Positions 8,107 to 16,012 of a stretch of DNA of 40,897 bases are shown one piece after another. The stretch is taken from assembly GCA_025057135.1 (NCBI GenBank), contig JANWXY010000082.1, positions 1 through 40,897 on the forward strand, read 5' to 3'. Numbering within the stretch: the first letter of the stretch is position 1; each line of letters opens with the position of its first letter. The DNA comes from Bacteroidia bacterium (GTDB taxonomy: Bacteria; Bacteroidota; Bacteroidia; SpSt-205). Below the pieces are notes generated by a model that did not search any database, was not told where the DNA came from, and saw nothing but the letters and a program-made list of their open reading frames with translations. The translations under genes were made by a program, and so were the position numbers.

Positions 8107-8567
8107 TCGCTGCTTATGACTTGGTCGGCATGATTGAGAGCGGCATGGAGAGTGTGCCAGGGCAAAGAGGCACACTTGACGCGCATAGGGAAGTTTTTCA
8201 CTGTTGAGAAAATGTTGAGCTTCTCTTTTACGCCTGCGGGTATGCTTGAGTAGGACTCGGGCTCTCCTTCACGAGTGAGGAGTTCATGAAATGCGTTGAA
8301 AATTCTCTCTACTTCTGAGACTTCTCTGCCTTTGGCGATAGTGGTCATCACGGAAGCGGAGGCTCGACAGATAGCGCAGCTCTTTCCATGAAATTTGATA
8401 TCCTTGATGACTTCCTCCTCCACATGTAGCGTGATGATTACGTGGTCTCCGCATAAAGGATTATATCCCTCGCCCTGATGAGTTGGCTGTGGTATTTGAC
8501 CAAAGTTTCTGGGATATCGGTTATGTTCCATTACAAGCTCTTGATAGAGAGACTGGAGATCAGACAT
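8103..8567 (-). CDS. sufU: SufU-type iron-sulfur scaffold / sulfurtransferase
   Basis: A 154-residue NifU/IscU-N family protein. Zinc or cluster ligands of SufU are present: C39 and D41 in NPLCGD, C64 in GKSCAICRAS, and C132 in RVKCASLPWHTL. The insert between the second and third cysteine regions is the longer SufU type rather than IscU. In Bacillus SufU accepts sulfur from SufS via zinc ligand exchange and feeds SufBCD. No sufS or sufBCD is in the window. The start at 8567 (MSDLQSLYQELV) matches the family; the frame runs 19 codons further upstream without similarity. It heads the unit with the glycosyltransferase and SufT-like gene. Confidence 0.9.
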   Translation of the reverse strand: MSDLQSLYQELVMEHNRYPRNFGQIPQPTHQGEGYNPLCGDHVIITLHVEEEVIKDIKFHGKSCAICRASASVMTTIAKGREVSEVERIFNAFHELLTREGEPESYSSIPAGVKEKLNIFSTVKNFPMRVKCASLPWHTLHAALNHADQVISSE

Positions 8568-8581
8568 CACGCCCGTAATAA

Positions 8582-8589
8582 CAAATATC
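8582..8589 (-). promoter_or_regulatory. Possible imperfect -7 box GATATTTG for sufU, overlapping a small inverted repeat
   Basis: The minus strand has GATATTTG, one mismatch from TAnnTTTG, 14 bases before the sufU ATG. It overlaps an inverted repeat with arms ATATC (8585-8589) and GATAT (8594-8598). This is the weakest promoter call, made because sufU otherwise has none. The rest of the 135-base gap (8568-8702) shows nothing I can name. Confidence 0.35.
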
Positions 8590-8702
8590 TCCTGATATGT
8601 GCTACAGGGTCTGGCCAAACTCATTCGCTGCTTTGAGGTGGAGCGAAGATAGAGTCGGCATTAGCCACGAGTACTTCATGCAGAAATCGCCAGCTTTTGT
8701 GA

Positions 8703-10637
8703 TTAGTCCGTGCCTATAAAGATTATCTCTGTGCGTCTGTTCAGGGCGCGACCAGCTTCTGTGCGATTATCACCGATTGGGCGAGAGGCACCGTACCCAC
8801 GAGCGGTAATCCTTGTGGGAGATATACCTTTTTGAGTCAGGTAGTCTCGCACGCTTTCTGCGCGCTGCTGGGACAGTTTTTGATTGTAGGCAGCGGAACC
8901 GATGCTATCGGTGTGCCCCTGCACTTCCACTCGCCATCGGGGATTGTCTCGGAGGAGGCGAATCACTTCGGTGAGTTCTACTTCCGATTCTGGTCGCAAA
9001 GTAGCTTTATCAAAATCAAAGAAGATATTCCGCAGCACGAGACGCGCCCCGATTTGAAGCTTTTCCATAGGAATGATGAGGTGGTAAGCAGTGTCGGTGG
9101 TAGAGAGGTCAAAGTGCCCACTGTAAAATAAGTAACCCTTTGCTTCTGCGAAAAGCCCATAGCGTCGTCCTAAAGGTAGAGATAAGAGAAACTCCCCCGT
9201 AACTTCATTGGAACGCAGAGCGCGGATAGTGTCTTTCGTTTCTATATCAATCACGGCTACATATGCTGAAAGAGGGGTGCGATTGCCGGCGTCTATCACG
9301 CGTCCCCGTACATAGGTGGCGGCAAGTTTAGGCCGAATCCCTTCCCATACCTCAAACTCGTAGATGTCTTCCTTACCTAAGCCTTCTGGTCTCACAAGGG
9401 CGATATATGCTATGCGTCCGTGTGCATCTATGCACAGGGTCTGTTCATCGGCTGGGGTGTTGAGGGGATAGCCGAGGTTGCGTGGCGTGGTCCAGCCAGT
9501 ATCCGTGAGATAAGTAACGAAAAGGTCCTGACCGCCCATTCCAGGGTGGTAGTTAGAGGCGAAGTAAAGAGTCTGTCCATCGGCGGCTATCATAGGACTA
9601 TATTCATCGCCGGGGGTATTGATTGGGGGACCGAGATTTATAGGTTTTTGCCATTGACCGTTTTGCCATTCGCTGTACCAAATATCACTTCCCCCCATTC
9701 CGCCTGGACGCCCCGAAGCGAAATACAATCGCTTTCGGTCATGAGTCAGTGAAGGATGAGACTCCCAATGGGGACTATTTATGTTAGGGCCGAGGTTTTT
9801 GGGCTCGGACCAAGTGCGTCCTCGCAGTTCAGAGAAATAGATGTCACAAGACCCCAGCCCTTCGGTACGGTCGCATAGAGTGATAAAGGCCCATTGCCCA
9901 TCCGCAGAAAAAAATGCTGCTCCCTCATTTTGGGTGGAGTTGATGGGAGCGGGCATACGCTGTGCTTCAAGCCATGTTCCTGTCTGAGGAGATTTTTCGC
10001 TCCAATACAGGTCTTCATCGTATCCTCGGAGTGGGTTGACAGGCTGATCTGGCTTAGGGCGTCGTGAAGTAAAAAATAACCGCTGACCATCTGCAGTCAA
10101 GCTGGGTAGGTATTCCTCGGCGGAGCTATTGACTGCGGGACCCATATTTTTCGGTCGGAAAGGTACGGGATGTCGCACAAGCTCAGCTGCACTTTTACTC
10201 TGGCTGAGAAGGATAGCTCCTTCATCCTGCAGAGCACGCGGCATGTGTCCCACTGCTGCTATGATAAAGCGTCGCCAGATGACCTCTGCGGAGTCATAGG
10301 CCATCTCAGCAGTATAAGCCTTGCCCAGAAAATATAGTCCCCAAGCTGTTCCCGCGGGTGAAACACTCCGCAGATTGAGAAGGCGATGTCCAACGAGTTT
10401 GACTTGAGGATAGAGTTTTTGACTGATATGGAGTTTTCCTTGAAGGATCAAGGCGTCTTCATACTGCGGCTCTAATCGTAAAGCCTCATCCAATACCGAA
10501 AGAGCACGGGTTTCTTGCCGAGCCTGAGCCAAGCGTACAGCTTGCAGGTATAGTTCGTAAGCTTTCCTGGAAATGCCTTTTGGTGGGGAGGGCTGAGCCC
10601 ACAGGAGCAGGCTCAAGATTAGGCAAGCATATCTCAT
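8703..10637 (-). CDS. PorE-like outer-membrane/periplasmic protein: TPR, PD40 propeller, CRD and OmpA domains
   Basis: The 644-residue protein has a signal peptide (MRYACLILSLLLWA|Q), TPR-like helices (about 18-120), and PD40/WD40-like propeller repeats (about 165-430). Repeat cores include SLTADGQRLFFTS, SLTHDRKRLYFAS and MIAADGQTLYFAS. A carboxypeptidase-regulatory-like beta domain follows (about 445-520), then an OmpA peptidoglycan-binding domain (FDFDKATLRPES, EVQGHTDSIG, NRRTEI). This order is that of PorE, a P. gingivalis T9SS component thought to tie the machine to peptidoglycan. Related proteins occur in several copies per Bacteroidota genome, so the exact role is uncertain. PorE is a lipoprotein, but I see no lipobox here. 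The ATG at 10637 overlaps the queE stop as ATGA and starts the signal peptide. It is the last gene of the 15881-8703 operon. Confidence 0.85.
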   Translation of the reverse strand: MRYACLILSLLLWAQPSPPKGISRKAYELYLQAVRLAQARQETRALSVLDEALRLEPQYEDALILQGKLHISQKLYPQVKLVGHRLLNLRSVSPAGTAWGLYFLGKAYTAEMAYDSAEVIWRRFIIAAVGHMPRALQDEGAILLSQSKSAAELVRHPVPFRPKNMGPAVNSSAEEYLPSLTADGQRLFFTSRRPKPDQPVNPLRGYDEDLYWSEKSPQTGTWLEAQRMPAPINSTQNEGAAFFSADGQWAFITLCDRTEGLGSCDIYFSELRGRTWSEPKNLGPNINSPHWESHPSLTHDRKRLYFASGRPGGMGGSDIWYSEWQNGQWQKPINLGPPINTPGDEYSPMIAADGQTLYFASNYHPGMGGQDLFVTYLTDTGWTTPRNLGYPLNTPADEQTLCIDAHGRIAYIALVRPEGLGKEDIYEFEVWEGIRPKLAATYVRGRVIDAGNRTPLSAYVAVIDIETKDTIRALRSNEVTGEFLLSLPLGRRYGLFAEAKGYLFYSGHFDLSTTDTAYHLIIPMEKLQIGARLVLRNIFFDFDKATLRPESEVELTEVIRLLRDNPRWRVEVQGHTDSIGSAAYNQKLSQQRAESVRDYLTQKGISPTRITARGYGASRPIGDNRTEAGRALNRRTEIIFIGTD

Positions 10638-11227
10638 GGTATCGCAAGATAGCGGTGTAGCTGCATGCTTAGTCTCCAAGAAGGATGGAGCTTGATGTAA
10701 TCCATGATCCACTGGAGGGCCGAGGGGTTGTAAAAGTCGGGTTGGAGAAAGTGGGCTTGGGTAGCTTTACACCGATTGCGCTGGGTTTCTGCCCATGCGA
10801 AGTCGCTTTTCGCATGAATGACTACTTTGAGCTCATGGGCTTGATGGTACCATGTGGGTTGAGGAGGCTTGAATCGCTTAGGTGAAAAAGTGACCCAGTC
10901 TATAGGGAGGTCAGGAGGCGGGTAAGCCCCGGAGGTTTCTATCTGGAGGAAATAGCCACGAGCTTTCAGCTCAGAAATAAGCGGATCAAGTGGATGCATG
11001 GTAGGCTCCCCTCCAGTGAGGACTATATGTGTGGCAGGGGTCTGACTTATCCATCCTAAGATATCCGTGGGAGAGAAAGTAGGCCAGCCCTCTTTTTTCC
11101 AGCTATGACGTGTATCGCACCATGAACATCCTACATCGCATCCTCCCAGCCTTATGAAGTAAGCAGGCGTGCCAGCCCAGTAGCCTTCGCCTTGTAGAGT
11201 GTAAAAGTGTTCTACGATGGGATACAT
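10634..11227 (-). CDS. queE: 7-carboxy-7-deazaguanine synthase
   Basis: A 197-residue radical SAM enzyme that makes 7-carboxy-7-deazaguanine from 6-carboxytetrahydropterin in queuosine and 7-deazaguanine synthesis. The cluster motif is C30, C34 and C37 (GGCDVGCSWCDTR). The SAM-binding VLTGGEPTMH, the N-terminal FYTLQGEGYWAGTPA and the C-terminal LSMQLHRYLAIP are all family signatures. It starts 5 bases after the ppk1 stop and overlaps the PorE-like gene. No queC, queD or queF lies in the window, so the pathway is completed elsewhere or the substrate is imported. Confidence 0.94.
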   Translation of the reverse strand: MYPIVEHFYTLQGEGYWAGTPAYFIRLGGCDVGCSWCDTRHSWKKEGWPTFSPTDILGWISQTPATHIVLTGGEPTMHPLDPLISELKARGYFLQIETSGAYPPPDLPIDWVTFSPKRFKPPQPTWYHQAHELKVVIHAKSDFAWAETQRNRCKATQAHFLQPDFYNPSALQWIMDYIKLHPSWRLSMQLHRYLAIP

Positions 11228-11232
11228 TGGGA

Positions 11233-13308
11233 TCAGCTTTTGGGATGACTTCGGCGACGCATAAACTCTACCTGAGCCGAAAAAGGAGCAAGGTCTGTCT
11301 CTACTGCCAAGCGGCGCAGGTATTTGCCATTAGGTTGAAGTAGCCAGGTGTGGGTAGTATCGCTGAGGAGGGTTTCGGCTATATTTAGAGCCGTGTGAGC
11401 TACTTCTTTCTCCAAAGGATAAACAACCTCTACTCTACGGTCTAAGTTCCGTGGCATCCAGTCTGCACTGCCGCTATATACTCGGGTTTTGCCCCCACTT
11501 TGGAAAATGTAGAGGCGACTGTGCTCTAAAAACCGTCCGACGATACTATGTACGCGTATTGTAGGGCTCACTGGAGTTTGGGGTACAAGGCAGCAGATGC
11601 CGCGTATCACCAAATCTATCTGTACGCCTGCCAAAGAAGCCGCATATAACGCACGAATCATCTCTGAGTCTACTAAGGAGTTGAGAACAAGCAGGATGCG
11701 ACTGGGGCTCTCTATGGTATGCTCAGCTATACATTTATCAATCTCTGCAAGGAAGGTTTCTCGGAGGTTTTCCGGAGCTACGGCGAGGCGACGCCATTCC
11801 CGTTGACCTGAGTTTCCTGTGAGGTAGTTGAAGAGTTCGGCGATGTCGCGAGTGATCTCAGGATTAGCTGTGAGTAAGCTGATGTCGGTGTAGATGAGCG
11901 CGGTTTTTTCGTTGTAGTTACCTGTGCTGAGGTGGGCGTATCCTCTCAGACTGTTTCCTTCTCGTCTAATCACCAGTGCCGCTTTACAGTGGATTTTGAG
12001 GCCTACCATGCCGTAAACGACATTAGCCCCTGCTTTTTCAAGTTCTTTTGCCCAGTAGATATTGGACTCTTCGTCAAAGCGTGCTTTGAGCTCTATCAGG
12101 ACGGTGACCTGTTTGCCTCGGTCTATGGCCTCTCGGAGAGCCTGGACGATGAGGGATTTCTCTCCTGTGGTGCGATAGAGGGTCTGTTTGATTGCAAGCA
12201 CCTGTGGATCCCGAGCAGCCTGCTGAATAAACTCCACCACTGGCATGAAGCTGTCATATGGATGGTGCAGTAAAATATCTCCCTGGGCTATGACTTCAAA
12301 TATATTAGACTTTCCATGCAAAACAGGGGGAATCACAGGTACAAAAGGACGGTCCAACAGGCTGGGCTCATCTACTTCATTTAGAATATCCCACAGCCGT
12401 TCTAATCCAAGCAGTCCTCGCACCTCGTACACATCCTCCGGTTCAAAGCCTAACTCCTCCATCAAAAAGCGAATAGGCTCAGCAGGCATTTCTGAGCTCA
12501 CCTCCAGACGCACTACGTCTCCCAAACGGCGACGACGCAGCTCTTTTTCCACAAGCTCTAAAAGATCATCGGCTTCTGCCTCAGAGATCTCTAAATCTGC
12601 ATCGCGCGTAAGGCGGAAAGTGTAGTATTCTTTCACTTTTCGCCCGGGGAAAAGGACCTCTAAGAAGAGACCCACCAGGCGTTCTATGGGAACAAATCCG
12701 TAGCGGTGTGTCGTATGAAAGGGAATAAACCGCGGCAGCACCTGTGGAATAGGGACAAGTGCCGAACCGTCACGCAGTTCTACCCATAGGATGAGCTCTA
12801 GCCCTCGCAAAGGAGGGACTGGATGCGCTGAATCTATCGCTAATGGCGTAAGCAGGGGAAATACCTGCTGATGAAAGTACTCAGATAAAGCTTCGCGCGG
12901 CACCCGGGCCAGCCGTCTGCCTTGATAGATGAAAATGTCCTCAGCTTCCAAAGCAGGTATAATCTCCTCATGAAATATACTTTCAGCCTGGGAGAGAAGC
13001 TGGCGTACCCGCTCCCGAATGCGTTGGAGAGTCTGCTTAGGGGTGAGCCCATCAGGTCCGCGTTGCCGAACCCCCGCTCTGATTTGCTCCTTGATTCCTG
13101 CGACACGGATCATGAAAAATTCGTCCAGATTGCTGTAAAAGATTGAAAGAAAACGCGTCCTACTCAAAAGCGGATGAACTGTATGCTGAGTTTCCTCAAG
13201 TACTCGTGCATTGAATTCCAGCCAGCTCAGCTCTCTATTGAAAAACAGTTCTGGGCGAGAAAGGTCGGAGTTACGCAAAAGAGAGGTAAGCTTAGAGAGG
13301 GTCGCCAT
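11233..13308 (-). CDS. ppk1: Polyphosphate kinase 1
   Basis: A 691-residue PPK1, the usual length, which polymerises the terminal phosphate of ATP into polyphosphate. The N-terminal domain shows FFNRELSWLEFNARVLEE and LDEFFMIRVAG. The phospholipase-D-like catalytic halves carry H440 (GLKIHCKAAL), the phosphorylated histidine of the family, and H596 (GRFLEHSRLY). Segments IKQTLYRT and STGNYNEKTA are also typical. The start overlaps the 3' end of tilS by 17 bases. No exopolyphosphatase is adjacent. It sits in a mixed housekeeping operon, so polyphosphate synthesis is probably co-expressed with ssb and tilS. Confidence 0.96.
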   Translation of the reverse strand: MATLSKLTSLLRNSDLSRPELFFNRELSWLEFNARVLEETQHTVHPLLSRTRFLSIFYSNLDEFFMIRVAGIKEQIRAGVRQRGPDGLTPKQTLQRIRERVRQLLSQAESIFHEEIIPALEAEDIFIYQGRRLARVPREALSEYFHQQVFPLLTPLAIDSAHPVPPLRGLELILWVELRDGSALVPIPQVLPRFIPFHTTHRYGFVPIERLVGLFLEVLFPGRKVKEYYTFRLTRDADLEISEAEADDLLELVEKELRRRRLGDVVRLEVSSEMPAEPIRFLMEELGFEPEDVYEVRGLLGLERLWDILNEVDEPSLLDRPFVPVIPPVLHGKSNIFEVIAQGDILLHHPYDSFMPVVEFIQQAARDPQVLAIKQTLYRTTGEKSLIVQALREAIDRGKQVTVLIELKARFDEESNIYWAKELEKAGANVVYGMVGLKIHCKAALVIRREGNSLRGYAHLSTGNYNEKTALIYTDISLLTANPEITRDIAELFNYLTGNSGQREWRRLAVAPENLRETFLAEIDKCIAEHTIESPSRILLVLNSLVDSEMIRALYAASLAGVQIDLVIRGICCLVPQTPVSPTIRVHSIVGRFLEHSRLYIFQSGGKTRVYSGSADWMPRNLDRRVEVVYPLEKEVAHTALNIAETLLSDTTHTWLLQPNGKYLRRLAVETDLAPFSAQVEFMRRRSHPKS

Positions 13309-14611
13309 ATTGAGCCCGAAGGTAAAAACTTTCTCCGCTAAAAGCAGTCCATGCTGTGTCCTGGGAAACGCGATATCCTACCACGCCGACCAGTGTGCCT
13401 TCGGCATCTTCTACGACGAAGGCATGCTGCCGTTCAAATCCATAGAGTCCAATCTCTGGCCAAATATCACTTACCTTTTTGGACCGACCTTGCAATCCAA
13501 AAGGCATAAGCCTGTCACCGAGTCTCCATAATCGCAGAGTCAGAGGGAATCGGAGTTGATGTACGCGCCATGCGAGAGCTCCGGAAGGGGGAGAAGCTGT
13601 TACTCCAGTTTTTATATGCCAGTATCCCCATTGGAAAGTCATTTCTCTGGGAAGGAGCTGTAGGGCTGGCCAGTCTGGCTGCCAGAGTGTAGAGCTTCCA
13701 CGAGCCAGCCCATCGGGCGTGCGAATATAAGTGAAGCCTTCGCGGTCATACCGAGCACCGCTATGTTTGGCTCTCCATAGCAGCCACAGCCGAGCTAAAT
13801 CATGGCTATCTAATCCCCACCGCTTTTTTAGGATGTAATAGAAAGCGTCCTTCGGTAGATTCCGTACGAGAATCTCACCGTAAGGCTTAGCAAGGAAACT
13901 TTTACTCTCCCAATGACGATATAGGCGCCGTAAATGCTTTTGCTGCAGCTGAGATATCTCATATCGCTGAATGCATGTCCGCTTGAAGGCGGGGTTTATG
14001 CGGTACATAGGTGGCAGAATCCACCAGCGGAGCTGATTGCGTAGGTATTTGGGGGTGTAGTTTGAAGTGTCCAGCAAATAATCCGCTTTTCTCTCACGCA
14101 GGTAAGCGATGATTTCATTGCGTGGAGTAAAAAGTAGAGGACGCAACCAGCGCCTTCGTCTATAAGGGATACCCCGCAGCTCTGGATATAATCCACTGCG
14201 CAGGAGACGATAAATAAGGGTTTCCACCTGATCGTCCAGTGTGTGTGCGGTGGCTCCCCAAAAAATACCATGCGCCGCAAGCTGCTCTTCCATCCAGGCA
14301 TATCGTAGTTTTCGGGCTTCGGCCTGGATGCCGCGTCCGCCTTGAAAAGTTTTAGGTTGTATGGAAAGCACGGATAAAGGGAGGGCCTGCTTTTGAGCCC
14401 ATGTGCGAATCCATTTTTCTTCTGCTTCGGAGGCAGGTCCCCGCAGATTATGATTTACGTAGGCTAAATGTACCGCATAGCCCAGCTCCCGCAGGATAAG
14501 TGCAAGTGCTACGGAGTCTGGCCCTCCACTAAATGCTAAGAGAACTTTTTCTGGAGGCGTGAGATACTTTTCGAGCCGCTGAGAAATGCTTTTTGTTAGG
14601 CTGCTTGTCAG
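13292..14611 (-). CDS. tilS: tRNA(Ile)-lysidine synthase with a non-AUG start
   Basis: TilS converts cytidine 34 of the CAU-anticodon isoleucine tRNA to lysidine and is essential in most bacteria. The PP-loop SGGPDS (residues 28-33 in this numbering) follows KVLLAF. Further landmarks are AYVNHNLRG, ATAHTLDDQVET and the RNQLRWWILP motif; a C-terminal domain reaches the end of 439 residues. The first ATG, GTG or TTG in frame is the GTG at 14371, 80 codons into the gene and after the P-loop, so it cannot be the true start. The frame opens just upstream of CTG at 14611, which overlaps the ssb stop as CTGA, and ATT occurs at 14587. I choose CTG; ATT is the alternative. I see no frameshift in the codons between 14611 and 14371. 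Confidence 0.87.
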   Translation of the reverse strand: MTSSLTKSISQRLEKYLTPPEKVLLAFSGGPDSVALALILRELGYAVHLAYVNHNLRGPASEAEEKWIRTWAQKQALPLSVLSIQPKTFQGGRGIQAEARKLRYAWMEEQLAAHGIFWGATAHTLDDQVETLIYRLLRSGLYPELRGIPYRRRRWLRPLLFTPRNEIIAYLRERKADYLLDTSNYTPKYLRNQLRWWILPPMYRINPAFKRTCIQRYEISQLQQKHLRRLYRHWESKSFLAKPYGEILVRNLPKDAFYYILKKRWGLDSHDLARLWLLWRAKHSGARYDREGFTYIRTPDGLARGSSTLWQPDWPALQLLPREMTFQWGYWHIKTGVTASPPSGALAWRVHQLRFPLTLRLWRLGDRLMPFGLQGRSKKVSDIWPEIGLYGFERQHAFVVEDAEGTLVGVVGYRVSQDTAWTAFSGESFYLRAQYGDPL

Positions 14612-15027
14612 AAAGGCAGGTCGTTATCGTCCAAGGAAAGATCAGGCGGAGTCGGTTCAGAAATATCAGGTGCCGAGCTGTCGGTGGCTGTGGGCGTTTG
14701 CGCGTCTTGGGAGGCATATGATACTATTCGTAAGTTTTGCACTCGGCACTCAAAGCTAATCCCCGGGGTATTGTCTTGTCGGGTATAGAGGCGAACCCCC
14801 GGTGTGCCTTCTACCAGTACTATGGCCCCCTTTTTGAGAAGTTTGAGGACTTCGGTGCTTTCTCCGGGGTTTCGCCAGTAGGAGCATTCTATCCACTGGG
14901 TTTTTTCTTCTCCGGAAGGAAGCCGCTGAGTACTTGGTATAGAAAAGCGAATAACCTGGCCATTTGATACGGAACGGAGCTCAGCGTCTCGTCCAAGTCT
15001 GCCAACAGCGATGAGTTTCAGATACAT
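14608..15027 (-). CDS. ssb: Single-stranded DNA-binding protein
   Basis: A 139-residue SSB. The OB fold occupies residues 1-105 (LKLIAVGRLGRDAEL, VIRFSIPSTQ, TQWIECSYWR, KGAIVLVEG). A Pro/Thr/Ser-rich linker leads to the acidic tip DDNDLPF, the conserved docking peptide for partner proteins. It starts 2 bases after the stop of the M23 peptidase gene and its stop overlaps the tilS CTG start. The protein is somewhat shorter than E. coli SSB but normal for Bacteroidota. Confidence 0.95.
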   Translation of the reverse strand: MYLKLIAVGRLGRDAELRSVSNGQVIRFSIPSTQRLPSGEEKTQWIECSYWRNPGESTEVLKLLKKGAIVLVEGTPGVRLYTRQDNTPGISFECRVQNLRIVSYASQDAQTPTATDSSAPDISEPTPPDLSLDDNDLPF

Positions 15028-15029
15028 CT

Positions 15030-15881
15030 CTACTCCAAAAGTAAATACTTCCGAGGATCCACTTTGGCTCCACGCTCTATCACTTCATAGTGCAGGTGCG
15101 GTCCCGTGGAGTAACCCGTAGACCCTACATAGCCGATAATATGCCCGCGTGGGACCATATCTCCGACATTCACGGCGGTGCTGCTGAGGTGTGCGTACTT
15201 AGTAACTATGCCATTGAGGTGGTCTATTTCTACCTGTATGCCATATCCCCCTTTATCCCAGCCGGCGTAAATAACCTTACCCGCAGCAGCCGCTTTTACT
15301 GGAGCCCCCATCGGCGCATCTATATCTACACCAGTGTGCATCTGCCATGCACCATGGAAAGGGTCGTTTCGGTAGCCATAGTCGCTAACTATCGGTCCCC
15401 TTACGGGATACAGACAGGGCATTCTATTGAGGCGTTCATTTACCTCAGAGAACTGCCTTTCTATGACCCGATATTCACTGAGGAGGCGATGACTTCGGTA
15501 TAGGCCGATTTCTTCTGGCGTAGTAGGGCTACCACCCATTCCTCCCTCCCATACTGAGGGCGGCAGGGGAGCCATGCCCAGGAGCGGTCGGTAGAACTTT
15601 TGCATTCGTTCGTACAGGCTTTGACGCCGTTTTTCCAAGGCATATATGCTGTTGCGTATAGCTTGAGCGTCTTGTTGGGTTCTTTGGATTTGCTTTTCTA
15701 TCAAACGAGTGTAGTGCGCTTCCCACAGAGAATAAGTCGGCGCCAAGGAGACTGCACCTGCGACTGCTCCCCAGAAAAACGCTTTGGGTATGCTACGCAG
15801 CAGCTTCCATGGAGAAAGAGAAACTCTCTTGTAGCTGAGCGTTTTTTCATCCCACTCAAAGCGATGTAAAATTCTCACCAT
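15030..15881 (-). CDS. Membrane-anchored M23 (LytM-type) peptidase
   Basis: A 283-residue protein with one transmembrane segment (about 30-50, AFFWGAVAGAVSLAP), a periplasmic coiled coil (about 55-110) and an M23 domain at the C terminus. The zinc motif is complete: HTGVDID (HxxxD) and GPHLHYEVI (HxH), with SDYGYRNDPFHG before it. Such proteins cleave peptidoglycan crosslinks or act as regulators of division or envelope enzymes; with both motifs intact it should be active. The start is the ATG at 15881. A GTG 12 codons upstream (15917) would lie on top of the TATATTTG promoter and is rejected. It is the first gene of the six-gene operon down to the PorE-like gene. Confidence 0.87.
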   Translation of the reverse strand: MVRILHRFEWDEKTLSYKRVSLSPWKLLRSIPKAFFWGAVAGAVSLAPTYSLWEAHYTRLIEKQIQRTQQDAQAIRNSIYALEKRRQSLYERMQKFYRPLLGMAPLPPSVWEGGMGGSPTTPEEIGLYRSHRLLSEYRVIERQFSEVNERLNRMPCLYPVRGPIVSDYGYRNDPFHGAWQMHTGVDIDAPMGAPVKAAAAGKVIYAGWDKGGYGIQVEIDHLNGIVTKYAHLSSTAVNVGDMVPRGHIIGYVGSTGYSTGPHLHYEVIERGAKVDPRKYLLLE

Positions 15882-15906
15882 CAGCCAGTACTTTTCAAGT
15901 TCGGGG

Positions 15907-15914
15907 CAAATATA
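15907..15914 (-). promoter_or_regulatory. Promoter of the M23-ssb-tilS-ppk1-queE-PorE-like operon
   Basis: The minus strand reads TATATTTG, with TTG 16 bases upstream (15931-15933). The gap to the ATG at 15881 is 25 bases, the longest among the exact boxes in the window, so this mRNA should have a short leader. No other exact box was seen before the genes downstream of it to 8703. Confidence 0.72.
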
Positions 15915-16000
15915 CACTAATATCTTTTATCAACAGAGCCTCCACGGCGAAAAAAGTAAGCTGAGGAAGGAGGCATTCAGGCTATAATAGCGGTGCGTCG

Positions 16001-16008
16001 TATTTTTG
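16001..16008 (+). promoter_or_regulatory. Bacteroidota -7 box TATTTTTG for the FadJ-like gene
   Basis: An exact TAnnTTTG match ends 4 bases before the GTG start at 16013. The 131-base gap to the M23 gene holds this box and the divergent one at 15907-15914; I see nothing else definite in it. Confidence 0.7.
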
Positions 16009-16012
16009 CTTC

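Noticed and set aside
13292-14611. tilS as an N-terminally truncated pseudogene or frameshifted gene
   Set aside because: Translation upstream of 14371 stays in one frame through the P-loop to the ssb stop without an internal stop codon, so only the start codon is unusual.
15882-15917. GTG at 15917 as the start of the M23 peptidase
   Set aside because: It overlaps the TATATTTG promoter itself, so the codon would not be in the transcript.
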